Shown here one piece after another: positions 17,630-25,003 of a stretch of 64,000 bases of DNA (within the stretch, counting starts at the first letter, position 1; every line of letters starts with the position of its first letter). A model generated the notes under the pieces. The model saw nothing but the letters and a program-made list of their open reading frames with translations, ran no database searches and was not told the origin of the DNA. Both the position numbers and the translations under genes were made by a program. Source of the stretch: Deltaproteobacteria bacterium (GTDB lineage: Bacteria > UBA10199 > GCA-002796325 > JACPFF01); contig JACPFF010000017.1 in assembly GCA_016183065.1 (NCBI GenBank), positions 1 through 64,000 on the forward strand, given 5' to 3'.

Positions 17630-19285
17630 ATGCAAATCATTTCCTGGGCCATCCTCTGGGGTGGCATGGCATTTTTCTTTTACGGCCTCTTTCTTCTCCG
17701 CGAGGGGTTGCAACATGTGGCGGGCGATCGGCTCCGCGGTCTCTTGCTCCGTCTGACGAACAATCGCCTGAAGGGCTTCGGGTTTGGGGCGCTGGTGACG
17801 ATGATTTTCCAGAGCAGCTCGGCCACGACCGCCATGTTGGTCAGTTTTGCCGGCGCAGGGCTCCTCTCGTTGCCACAGGCCTTTGCCGTGATTCTCGGTT
17901 CGGATGTTGGCACCACCGCCGTGGTGTTTGTGATCGCGGAGCGACAACTGACGCACTATGCGCTCTTCGGTGTGGCGGTTGGCGTTGGCCTGCGGTTGTG
18001 GGGCCCCCGCAGCTGGTGGCGCTATCTCGGTGAAGTGCTCTTCGGTTTCGGTCTCGTTTGTTACGGGATCTCGCTGATGGTCGAGGCCATGCAGCCCCTG
18101 CGGGAGAGCGAACTCGTTTCCATCGTCTTTGCCCATCTGGCGACACATCCGCTCCTCTCCATTGTTGGGGCCGCACTCTTTGCCGCCGCCGTCCATTCGA
18201 GCGCCGCTACACTCGGCGTGGCCTTGAGTCTTGCCATGGCCGGGATTGTCGATCTGGCCGGCGCGCTCCCGATCGTGCTCGGCGCCAATATCGGCACGAC
18301 GATTACGGCGGTGATGGCGGCCGTGGGGCGCGACCTCAATTCGCAACGGGTGGCGGCAGCACATGTCATCACGAAGCTGGGTGGGGCCATCGCGGTATTT
18401 CCGCTCCTGCCGCTGGCGGCGGCCAGTCTGCAACATGTGACCAACACATTGCCATGGCTGCAAGGACCGTTTCACGGTGCACTGAGTCTCCAGATCGCCC
18501 TGGCCCACCTCTCTTTTAATCTGGCAATCGCGCTCCTTTTCCTCCCCTTTCTCCCCCTCGGATTGCGTCTGGTCATCCGTCTCCTTCCGGGCGAGCCGCA
18601 ACCGATCGCGGCCTTTACGCCGCGCTATCTCGACGCGCGCACGCTCGAGACGCCGTCGCTGGCCTTCACGCAGGTGCATCGGGAGGTGGTGCGACTCGGC
18701 AACATTGCGCATGAGCTCTTTCTCAACTCTCTCGATCTCTTTGAGAAAAAGGAAAAAGTGGAACAGTTGATTGCCGATGTGGATCAACAAGACGACTATA
18801 TCGATCGCCTGGAAAAAGCGATCCGCTTCTTTTTGGCACGCCTTTCACAGGAATCCCTGACACCGCAGCAGAGCCGGACACAAATTCGTCTGCTGCGCAT
18901 TGCGGGTAATTTTGAGGAGATTGGCGATGCCATCTCCAAAGAGATGAAAGTCCTTGCGCGCAAGCAGTGTGACAAACAATGTACATTTTCCGGGGAAGGG
19001 TGGCGGGAACTCCGGAATTTCCACAGTCATGTGGATGAAATTTTTACCATGACCATTGCCTGTCTGACAACGCGCGATGCGGTCCTGGCGGGAAAGATCG
19101 AGGTCAAAACCGAGGCATTGACCGAACTGGAGACGTACTCGCGCGCCACCCATTTGCAGCGACTCAACGAAAAACTACGGGAAAGCATTGAGACGAGTTC
19201 AATCCACCTCGATCTCCTCCGGATTCTCGCGCGGGTGGCCGCAAAACTCCAGCAGATCGCCAAACTCGCCATTAGTGGGGATTAG
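17630..19285 (+). CDS. Na+/phosphate cotransporter family protein (NptA/PhoU fusion)
   Basis: A 551-residue membrane protein. Two inverted halves carry the family motifs QSSSATTAML (residues about 64-73) and HSSAATLGVAL (around 189-199), each followed by a helix pair with GSDVGTT and GANIGTT. About nine to ten membrane segments cover residues 1-320. The C-terminal 220 residues are PhoU-like helices (FEEIGDAISKEMKVLARK). It probably takes up phosphate with sodium, with the PhoU part for control. The gene stands alone, 141 bp after ftsY, and its stop overlaps the convergent HEPN gene by 3 bases. Confidence 0.88.
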   Translation: MQIISWAILWGGMAFFFYGLFLLREGLQHVAGDRLRGLLLRLTNNRLKGFGFGALVTMIFQSSSATTAMLVSFAGAGLLSLPQAFAVILGSDVGTTAVVFVIAERQLTHYALFGVAVGVGLRLWGPRSWWRYLGEVLFGFGLVCYGISLMVEAMQPLRESELVSIVFAHLATHPLLSIVGAALFAAAVHSSAATLGVALSLAMAGIVDLAGALPIVLGANIGTTITAVMAAVGRDLNSQRVAAAHVITKLGGAIAVFPLLPLAAASLQHVTNTLPWLQGPFHGALSLQIALAHLSFNLAIALLFLPFLPLGLRLVIRLLPGEPQPIAAFTPRYLDARTLETPSLAFTQVHREVVRLGNIAHELFLNSLDLFEKKEKVEQLIADVDQQDDYIDRLEKAIRFFLARLSQESLTPQQSRTQIRLLRIAGNFEEIGDAISKEMKVLARKQCDKQCTFSGEGWRELRNFHSHVDEIFTMTIACLTTRDAVLAGKIEVKTEALTELETYSRATHLQRLNEKLRESIETSSIHLDLLRILARVAAKLQQIAKLAISGD

Positions 19286-19719
19286 GGGGTTCTCTCCGAC
19301 CTCGCGACGTAGAGAAAAAAATCCTCCGCTGCGGAGACCAGTTTTCGGGCGCCGGATTCCGAGAAGTGGGCTTCATAATCAGCGTTTTCTCGGAGTTCCT
19401 TAGCAACCTGGAACGCGTCAACAATATGTACCGGGAGATCACCATCTTCGACGTACAGTGCCTCGAGGGCGACGCGAAGGCAATAGTGACTTTTCTCTCT
19501 ATACCCCTTTGCGTAGAGCAAGGCACGCGCCAAATGGAACATGGCATAATAACTTTGGATAGTGCTCCATTTATATGACTGCCGCGCCAGCCCGGCCTTG
19601 GCTTCTTGCAGATCGGTTGCTGCCGCCTCTATTTCTTTCCCGACCAATTGTGTTGCAGCAGACGCAATTTTCAATCCATTTTTCTTCAGGCACTTTTCAA
19701 ATGCTACTTTCGATCCCAT
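19282..19719 (-). CDS. HEPN-domain protein of a second nucleotidyltransferase module
   Basis: A 145-residue helical protein with STIQSYYAMFHLARALLYAK and YREKSHYCLRVALEAL, the two core helices of the HEPN domain. The ATG at 19719 lies inside the upstream nucleotidyltransferase gene (16-base overlap), so the two are translated as a pair. By analogy to HEPN/MNT systems it would be the toxin or the bound partner. It is less similar to the HEPN protein at 14180-14596 than two copies of one system would be, so the modules are independent acquisitions. Confidence 0.75.
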   Translation of the reverse strand: MGSKVAFEKCLKKNGLKIASAATQLVGKEIEAAATDLQEAKAGLARQSYKWSTIQSYYAMFHLARALLYAKGYREKSHYCLRVALEALYVEDGDLPVHIVDAFQVAKELRENADYEAHFSESGARKLVSAAEDFFLYVARSERTP

Positions 19720-20246
19720 AGCACGATTCCTTGTTGGAGGGATTGATAGAATTCGGGTTCCGTGTGCCGCAGGTCGAGCCATTCCTCGGGAGTTTTCAAT
19801 ATCAATTGAACATGCCTTTTCAACGTGCTCTGTGAGAGTTTTCGGCGCACCTCCCTGTCCCGTGCACTCACGACGAAGAGATCATAATCGCTGGTGGAGG
19901 TATACTGACCGGTGGCGCGACTACCAAAGAGGAGAACCTTCACGGCAATAGGCGCAAGGGTCTGTATGAGGGGCTGGAGGGTAAGAAGCGTGTCTGCCAC
20001 CATGAGATAGCGAAGCCAGGCATGATCGATGTTGAGTGAAAAACCATCGCGATTTTTTTCCCGTATCAATACGCCGATTTTTTCCAATGCCCGTATAGCA
20101 TTATAAATAGACGATTGCGAAATGTTTGGAAGGAGGGTCGTAATCTGGGAACCTCGCATCATGAGATCTGGATGGTGCAATACGCAACCCAGAACCTTCC
20201 ATAATGGGGTATTGTAGAGCGTTTTTTTTATTTTAGACGATTTCAT
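19704..20246 (-). CDS. Winged-helix nucleotidyltransferase (antitoxin/autoregulator-like)
   Basis: A 180-residue two-domain protein. Residues about 5-65 form a winged helix (ISQSSIYNAIRALEKIGVLI), and residues 95-150 form an MNT nucleotidyltransferase with LLFGSRATGQ and the DxD in TSDYDLFVV. The fusion of a DNA-binding domain to the antitoxin enzyme suggests self-regulation from the palindrome in the promoter (20259-20278). It is followed with 16-base overlap by the HEPN gene. The coding region and promoter are clearly more AT-rich than the flanking pyrF and transporter genes, a sign of transfer. Confidence 0.8.
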   Translation of the reverse strand: MKSSKIKKTLYNTPLWKVLGCVLHHPDLMMRGSQITTLLPNISQSSIYNAIRALEKIGVLIREKNRDGFSLNIDHAWLRYLMVADTLLTLQPLIQTLAPIAVKVLLFGSRATGQYTSTSDYDLFVVSARDREVRRKLSQSTLKRHVQLILKTPEEWLDLRHTEPEFYQSLQQGIVLWDRK

Positions 20247-20254
20247 ATATATAG

Positions 20255-20283
20255 AATATATTCCTTTTATATGGAATAGTCAC
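20255..20283 (-). promoter_or_regulatory. Predicted leaderless promoter with inverted repeat, nucleotidyltransferase/HEPN unit
   Basis: On the minus strand GTGACT and TATATT are 17 bp apart; the -10 box ends eight bases before ATG 20246. TATTCC (20259-20264) and GGAATA (20273-20278) form an inverted repeat in the spacer, a plausible operator for the winged-helix product. Confidence 0.5.
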
Positions 20284-20296
20284 GGGTTTTTTCAAA

Positions 20297-20325
20297 TTGC
20301 CTTTATCGTGTGGCTGAATTACAGT
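20297..20325 (+). promoter_or_regulatory. Predicted leaderless promoter of pyrF
   Basis: TTGCCT (20297-20302), a 17-bp spacer and TACAGT (20320-20325). The -10 box ends eight bases before ATG 20334 and no Shine-Dalgarno is present. It is divergent from the promoter of the nucleotidyltransferase/HEPN unit. Confidence 0.45.
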
Positions 20326-20333
20326 GAGCTACC

Positions 20334-21068
20334 ATGCAGCCGAAGGATCGCATCTTTGTTGCGCTTGACGTTCCAAATCTCCCGAGGGCACTGGGCATCG
20401 TCGCTGCGGTGCAGGATCAGATTGGGGGCGTGAAGGTGGGGCTCGAGCTCCTGACTAGTGTCGGGGCTCCGACGGTGGTCGAAGCCATGTCGGCCTCGGG
20501 GCTCCCGATTTTTTTTGATGCCAAATTTTGCGACATGCCCAATACGGTTGCCGGGGCCGTCGAGGCCGCGACACGCCTTGGTGTGGCCATGATGACCGTG
20601 CATGCCCTCGGGGGGATCCCGATGCTGGAGGCCGCTGTGGCCGCAGCAGACCGGGCTGCGTTATTGGGACCGCGGCCGAAAATCCTGGCAGTGACCATAT
20701 TGACAAGCCTGACGTGGGAGGCCCTCGGCCAGTTGCGTGTCGCACCGCTCGCGAGTGAAGAGGCCCTGCAAGAGTATGTCGTCCATCTCGCGTGCATGGC
20801 CCAGCAGGCCGGTTGTCACGGCGTGGTGGCCTCGCCGCACGAAGTGGCGGCGATCCGTGCCGCGTGCGGGCCGGATCTCACCATCGTGACGCCGGGGGTT
20901 CGTCCGGCATGGAGTGTGCGTGGCGACCAGCAGCGTTTTTCAAGCCCGCGCGATGCGTGCGAAGCCGGCGCAGATTATCTCGTGATCGGCCGGCCGATCA
21001 CCCAGCCGCCCCCGGAAATCGGGACCCCGGCTGCGGCCGTGGCACGCATTGTCGGGGAACTGGCATGA
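20334..21068 (+). CDS. pyrF: Orotidine 5'-phosphate decarboxylase
   Basis: A 244-residue TIM-barrel enzyme that converts OMP to UMP, the last step of pyrimidine synthesis. It has the opening FVALDVPNLPRAL, the K of VKVGLELL, the catalytic stretch DAKFCDMPNTV (usually D-x-K-x-x-D) and the C-terminal VTPGVRPAW and ADYLVIGRPIT. All key residues are present. It overlaps pyrE by four bases (ATGA), so the last two de novo steps are coupled. Confidence 0.95.
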   Translation: MQPKDRIFVALDVPNLPRALGIVAAVQDQIGGVKVGLELLTSVGAPTVVEAMSASGLPIFFDAKFCDMPNTVAGAVEAATRLGVAMMTVHALGGIPMLEAAVAAADRAALLGPRPKILAVTILTSLTWEALGQLRVAPLASEEALQEYVVHLACMAQQAGCHGVVASPHEVAAIRAACGPDLTIVTPGVRPAWSVRGDQQRFSSPRDACEAGADYLVIGRPITQPPPEIGTPAAAVARIVGELA

Positions 21069-21781
21069 CGACCTCCTCCATTGAGCAACTTCTCATGACA
21101 TCGGGAGCACTCTTGAGAGACGGCCATTTTCTCTATGCCTCCGGACGGCATGGCAATGCCTACTTCAACAAGGATGCCCTCTATACCGATCCCGTGCTGA
21201 TGAAACAGCTCGGTGAGGCCATGGCCTTGCCGTTTATCGGGACAGCGATCGAGGCCGTGGCTGGGCCGACGGTGGGTGGGGTCATCCTGGCACAGTGGGT
21301 GGCCTATCATCTGCAAGAGAAGACCGGACGCCGCATTGTGGCCTGCTTTGCCGAGGAGCGCCCCACTATTGGAGGGGCTCACGTACCCTGCGGCTCCGCC
21401 TCCGGGTACTCCCTCGTCCACCCGCTTCGTGGGTGCCCGGACTCGGTCGTCGCCACTGCGGCAGGCACAAAGGAGCGCTTTTTTGGTCGGGGGTATGATC
21501 GCCTGATTGCCAGTCGCCGGGTCTTGGTGGTGGAGGATGTCCTGACCACTGGTGGGTCCGTGCGGCAGGTTGTGGATGCCGTGCGACGTGTCGGTGGCAT
21601 TCCCGTGGGGGTCAGCGCCCTCTGTAATCGTGGAGGTGTGACGATAGAGTCGCTCGCGGTCCCCACATTACACGCCCTATTGTCCCTGATCCTGGAGAGT
21701 TGGCCCGCGCAAGATTGTCCCTTGTGTCGCCGCGGTATTCCGATTAATACCTCGCTCGGAAAAGGTGGGAAATCCGCCTGA
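21065..21781 (+). CDS. pyrE: Orotate phosphoribosyltransferase with an in-frame repeat insertion
   Basis: A 238-residue enzyme that makes OMP from orotate and PRPP. It has the short-type OPRT pattern (SGRHGNAYFNKDALYTDP, VAGPTVGGVILAQ) and the PRPP-binding VLVVEDVLTTGGS. Residues 100-138 are encoded by a copy of the palindromic repeat (21362-21478) flanked by AGGAGCGC direct repeats. Removing one repeat and the element (117 bp, 39 codons) restores CFAEER-FFGRGYD, a normal sequence at this point. The site is the flexible loop that closes over the active site in OPRTs, so activity may be affected unless the loop tolerates the insert. The frame stays open to a normal C-terminus (CPLCRRGIPI), which argues for a functional gene. 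Confidence 0.93.
   Translation: MTTSSIEQLLMTSGALLRDGHFLYASGRHGNAYFNKDALYTDPVLMKQLGEAMALPFIGTAIEAVAGPTVGGVILAQWVAYHLQEKTGRRIVACFAEERPTIGGAHVPCGSASGYSLVHPLRGCPDSVVATAAGTKERFFGRGYDRLIASRRVLVVEDVLTTGGSVRQVVDAVRRVGGIPVGVSALCNRGGVTIESLAVPTLHALLSLILESWPAQDCPLCRRGIPINTSLGKGGKSA
21362..21478. repeat. GC-rich mosaic palindromic repeat, copy 3, inside pyrE
   Basis: The element includes CCACTATTGGAGGGGCTCACGT-type leader, paired arms around GGAGG/CCTCC-like segments and the module CGGACTCGGTCGTCGCCAC. AGGAGCGC at 21354-21361 and 21471-21478 may be the target duplication (8 bp). Size 117 bp keeps the pyrE frame open. It is read as about 39 residues rich in Gly, Ser and Val. Confidence 0.85.
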
Positions 21782-21784
21782 AGA

Positions 21785-21897
<113 letters not shown>

Positions 21898-21903
21898 CCT
21901 TTA

Positions 21904-22079
21904 CTAAGGAGTTTGTACCCCACTATACAGATGACACAGGATGATGAGCCGAGACAAGGAAGATGAGCGAAAAAATTCGAGGCGTAGCCGTCGCTACGTT
22001 GAGGATTTTTTCGTGAAATCTGACGCAGTCGCAGGCCATCAGCCGAAGTCAGATGTATAGTGGGGTATGAACTCCTTAG
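21904..22079. mobile_element. Palindromic MITE with TA target duplication (176 bp)
   Basis: The ends are inverted repeats: CTAAGGAGTTTGTACCCC at the left against the complement of GGGGTATGAACTCCTTAG at the right, and pairing goes on to ACTATACA. TA flanks both sides (21902-21903 and 22080-22081), the signature of IS630/mariner-type insertion. The centre (21968-22013) is a further hairpin with CGAAAAAATTCGAGGCGTAG and its partner. No coding capacity. The right TA provides the A of the dnaX ATG. Confidence 0.7.
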
Positions 22080-22080
22080 T

Positions 22081-23778
22081 ATGTACCAAGCTCTCGCACG
22101 AAAATATCGCCCCCAAACCTGGGGCGAGGTGATCGGTCAAGACCATGTGACGCAGACGCTGCAGAACGCTGTTGTGCAGCAGCGACTGCATCATGCCTAT
22201 CTCTTTTGCGGCGCGCGCGGGGTCGGAAAGACGACAGTGGCACGGCTCCTGGCCAAGACGGTCAATTGCGTGCAGCGCGGCGCGTCGAGCGAACCGTGCA
22301 ATGCGTGCGAGAGCTGCCGCGAGATCACCAATGGCCATGCCCTCGATGTGCAGGAGATCGACGGGGCCTCCAATACGGGCGTCGACGACGTGCGGGAAAT
22401 CCGCGAACGGATCCAGTATCTCCCCGCGGAGACGCGCTACAAGGTCTATATCATCGATGAAGTGCACATGTTGTCCAAGGCGGCTTTCAATGCTCTCCTC
22501 AAGACACTGGAAGAACCGCCACCCCATGTCCTCTTTATCTTTGCGACGACCGAGCCGCAAAAAATTCCTGCCACGATCCTGTCGCGCTGCCAACGCTACG
22601 ATTTTCGCCGGGTTGCGGCGGAAGAGATCGTCTCGACACTTCGTCATATTGCGACCGCCGAGGGGATGACCGTGGGTGATGATCTCCTCCATCTCCTGGC
22701 TTACGAGGCCGAGGGGGGATTACGCGATGCGGAATCGCTCTTTGATCAGGTCATTGCCGCGTGCGGGACGGCCGTCACGGTCCCCCAGGTACGCAATTTG
22801 CTGGGATTGACTGATCGCATCATGCTGCTCGAATTGGTCCGCGCCATTGTGAAGCGTGACGCAAAGACGGCACTGGGCCATCTGGAGACCGCATTTCAGA
22901 GCGGGGGGAATCTCCCCCAATTGGCCCACGATCTTCTCGAATTTTTTCGCCATCTCTGGGTGCGGGTCTCCTGCGGCGAGCTCCCGCATCGTGCCACTAT
23001 GCCGACCGATGAAGTCGAGGCGGTGGAGACCCTGGCGTGCGGGATGACCGTGGAAGAGGGAGCGCAGTGGTTTGCCATCCTCTTTCGCGGCATCGACAGC
23101 GTGATTCGCGGGCGATTCCCCAAACTGGCCATGGAAGCGGTCCTGCTCCAGATGGTGCAAGTCACGCCGATGACGTCCATTTCGGCGTTAATCGATCGTG
23201 TGGAGGCGATGCTCGCCACGGGCGCTGGGACGCAAACGCCGACCTCAGCTGCCACCATGCCGCAGACACCCACGTCGCGTGCGTCGGCACCGAGTGCAGC
23301 GGCACAGGGGAGAGCCCCCATCAACGCACCGTCTCCTGCGCCTTCGGTGGCGGGGTCCGCGGAGGCATCCGCAGGCGAACCGGGATTTGCCTGGAATGCG
23401 TTTTTCCAGAAACTGAGGAGGTCGCGTCCGCAACTGGCCTCCATCGTTGAGCACGGGCACGTGCAGCGTGCGGATGTGGAGCGGGTGGAACTCCGGTTTC
23501 CGCGCGATTCATTGTATGCGGCCATGTTGCAGGAAGCGGACCGGTTGGCACAATTCGAGGCATTGGTGCACGAACAGTTTGGGAGCACGTGCCGGGTACA
23601 GATTCGTCAGATCGACGGACTGACCTCGGCCGAGCGGCAGGCCACAGTGCGGGCCGAGCGGCAGAAGGACCAGCATCGCCGGCATTCGGCGGCGCTTGAG
23701 CACGCGTTGGTGCGGGAGGCCGGGGAAGTTTTTGGGGCAGAGATTGCCGAGGTCAAGGTCTATGGTGAATCCACTTGA
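22081..23778 (+). CDS. dnaX: DNA polymerase III subunit gamma/tau
   Basis: A 565-residue clamp-loader ATPase. MYQALARKYRPQTWGEVIGQ opens the protein, then come P-loop GARGVGKTT, a zinc knuckle with Cys residues in CVQRGASSEPCNACESC, Walker B YIIDEVHMLS and sensor-1 LFIFATTEPQKIPATILSRC. Domain III and a Pro/Ala-rich linker (residues about 385-430) lead to a tau-like C-terminal domain. No Shine-Dalgarno is present before ATG 22081 because a palindromic element ends directly there. A GTG at 22060 is in frame but lies in the element. The 3' end overlaps recR by 17 bases, and no ybaB gene lies between as in many bacteria. Confidence 0.95.
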   Translation: MYQALARKYRPQTWGEVIGQDHVTQTLQNAVVQQRLHHAYLFCGARGVGKTTVARLLAKTVNCVQRGASSEPCNACESCREITNGHALDVQEIDGASNTGVDDVREIRERIQYLPAETRYKVYIIDEVHMLSKAAFNALLKTLEEPPPHVLFIFATTEPQKIPATILSRCQRYDFRRVAAEEIVSTLRHIATAEGMTVGDDLLHLLAYEAEGGLRDAESLFDQVIAACGTAVTVPQVRNLLGLTDRIMLLELVRAIVKRDAKTALGHLETAFQSGGNLPQLAHDLLEFFRHLWVRVSCGELPHRATMPTDEVEAVETLACGMTVEEGAQWFAILFRGIDSVIRGRFPKLAMEAVLLQMVQVTPMTSISALIDRVEAMLATGAGTQTPTSAATMPQTPTSRASAPSAAAQGRAPINAPSPAPSVAGSAEASAGEPGFAWNAFFQKLRRSRPQLASIVEHGHVQRADVERVELRFPRDSLYAAMLQEADRLAQFEALVHEQFGSTCRVQIRQIDGLTSAERQATVRAERQKDQHRRHSAALEHALVREAGEVFGAEIAEVKVYGEST

Positions 23779-24352
23779 TCGTCTCGTACATGCGCTCTGC
23801 AAGTTGCCGGGCGTTGGGGAGAAGAGCGCCACACGGTATGCCTTTCATCTCCTGCGGTCGTCGCGGGACGACGTGCGCGAGCTGGCCGAAGCCCTGCTCG
23901 CCGTCACCCGCGAGATGCGCTATTGTGCCGAGTGCCTTGTCCCTTCACCGACCGATCCCTGTCGCATCTGCCGCGACCACCAACGCGACCGCGATTGCAT
24001 TTGCGTGGTCGAAGAACCGGCCGATGTCACGGCCATTGAAAAAAGCGGGGCCTTTCGCGGGGTCTATCATATTCTCCATGGGGCTCTCTCTCCCCTCGAG
24101 GGTGTCGGCCCCGATGCGCTCAAGGTTCACGAACTGATCCATCGTCTGCGCAGCAATGTCGTGGGAGAGGTCATCCTGGCGACCAACGCAACGGTGGAGG
24201 GGGAGGCGACGGCGGCCTATGTGGCGCAGATGATCCGTCCCATGGGCATCCGGATCACCCGCCTGGCGAGTGGCATGCCGGCGGGCGCGGAAGTCGAGTA
24301 TGTCGACGCTCGCACGCTGGCCTATGCACTCCACGAGCGGCGCACGTTTTGA
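23762..24352 (+). CDS. recR: Recombination protein RecR
   Basis: A 196-residue protein with the N-terminal helix-hairpin-helix (LCKLPGVGEKSATRYAFHLL), the C4 zinc finger (CAECLVPSPTDPCRIC) and the Toprim domain (CICVVEEPADVTAIE; GEVILATNATVEGEATAAY). It forms the RecFOR complex that loads RecA at gaps. The start overlaps dnaX, so its translation is coupled. The length is normal. Confidence 0.95.
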   Translation: MVNPLDRLVHALCKLPGVGEKSATRYAFHLLRSSRDDVRELAEALLAVTREMRYCAECLVPSPTDPCRICRDHQRDRDCICVVEEPADVTAIEKSGAFRGVYHILHGALSPLEGVGPDALKVHELIHRLRSNVVGEVILATNATVEGEATAAYVAQMIRPMGIRITRLASGMPAGAEVEYVDARTLAYALHERRTF

Positions 24353-24371
24353 CAAGAGTGTGCGAAGATGC

Positions 24372-24401
24372 TTGACACCCGCTTCTCCCGGCCCGTACAA
24401 T
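24372..24401 (+). promoter_or_regulatory. Predicted leaderless promoter of mglA
   Basis: TTGACA (24372-24377), an 18-bp spacer and TACAAT (24396-24401), a near-perfect sigma70-type pair. The -10 box ends nine bases before ATG 24411 and no Shine-Dalgarno fits, so the mRNA should begin at or within two bases of the start codon. Confidence 0.7.
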
Positions 24402-24410
24402 TTCCCGTCT

Positions 24411-24998
24411 ATGTCATTTGTCAACGATTCGACCAAGGAAATTAACTGCAAAGTGGTCTATTTCGGGCCGGCCTTGTGCGGCAAGTCGACGTCGCTCCGG
24501 TCCATTTACGATCAAGTGAAAGAAAAATCGAAGGGGGAGATGATCTCGCTCGCCACGGACGACGATCGGACCCTCTTTTTTGATTTTATTCCCCTCTATC
24601 TGGGCCAGATCAAAAACTACACGATCCGGCTCCATCTCTACACCGTCCCCGGCCAGGTGGCCTACGATGCCCAGCGCTCCCTCATTGCCAAGGGGACCGA
24701 TGGGGTGGTCTTTGTCGCCGACTCGCAGATTCCGCGGATGGAGGCCAACCTCGCGAGCCTTGTCGATTTGCGCCGCATTCTGAAACGGGAGTTGGAAGAT
24801 GATGAGGTGGTCGAGACCTTTCCACTGGTGATACAATACAACAAACGCGACCTTCCGCAGGCCGCGCCCCTCAATGAGATGCGGGACCTCCTGAATACGC
24901 GCCGTGTCCCGGACTTTGAAAGCGTGGCCACCTCGGGCGACGGGGTCTTCGATGCCCTCAAGGCCATCAGCGTCCAGGTCCTGCAGGCCATTCGGTAG
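24411..24998 (+). CDS. mglA: MglA-type small Ras-like GTPase
   Basis: A 195-residue GTPase. It starts MSFVNDSTKEINCKVVYFGP, has P-loop GPALCGKST, the MglA-specific SLATDDDRTLFFDFIPL and HLYTVPGQVAYDAQR (the G3 box with TVPGQ in place of DTAGQ), and G4 NKRD. MglA is the polarity switch for gliding and twitching in Myxococcus and for cell polarity in other Gram-negatives. MglB, the usual GAP, is not next to it. It is transcribed from its own promoter just after recR and converges with a lipoprotein gene. Confidence 0.9.
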   Translation: MSFVNDSTKEINCKVVYFGPALCGKSTSLRSIYDQVKEKSKGEMISLATDDDRTLFFDFIPLYLGQIKNYTIRLHLYTVPGQVAYDAQRSLIAKGTDGVVFVADSQIPRMEANLASLVDLRRILKRELEDDEVVETFPLVIQYNKRDLPQAAPLNEMRDLLNTRRVPDFESVATSGDGVFDALKAISVQVLQAIR

Positions 24999-25003
24999 GT
25001 ATC

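Noticed and set aside
20792-21064. Long open extension of the pyrE frame through pyrF, suggesting a fusion
   Set aside because: The extension has no pyrF-like or other family sequence; pyrE starts at ATG 21065 with the usual ATGA overlap.
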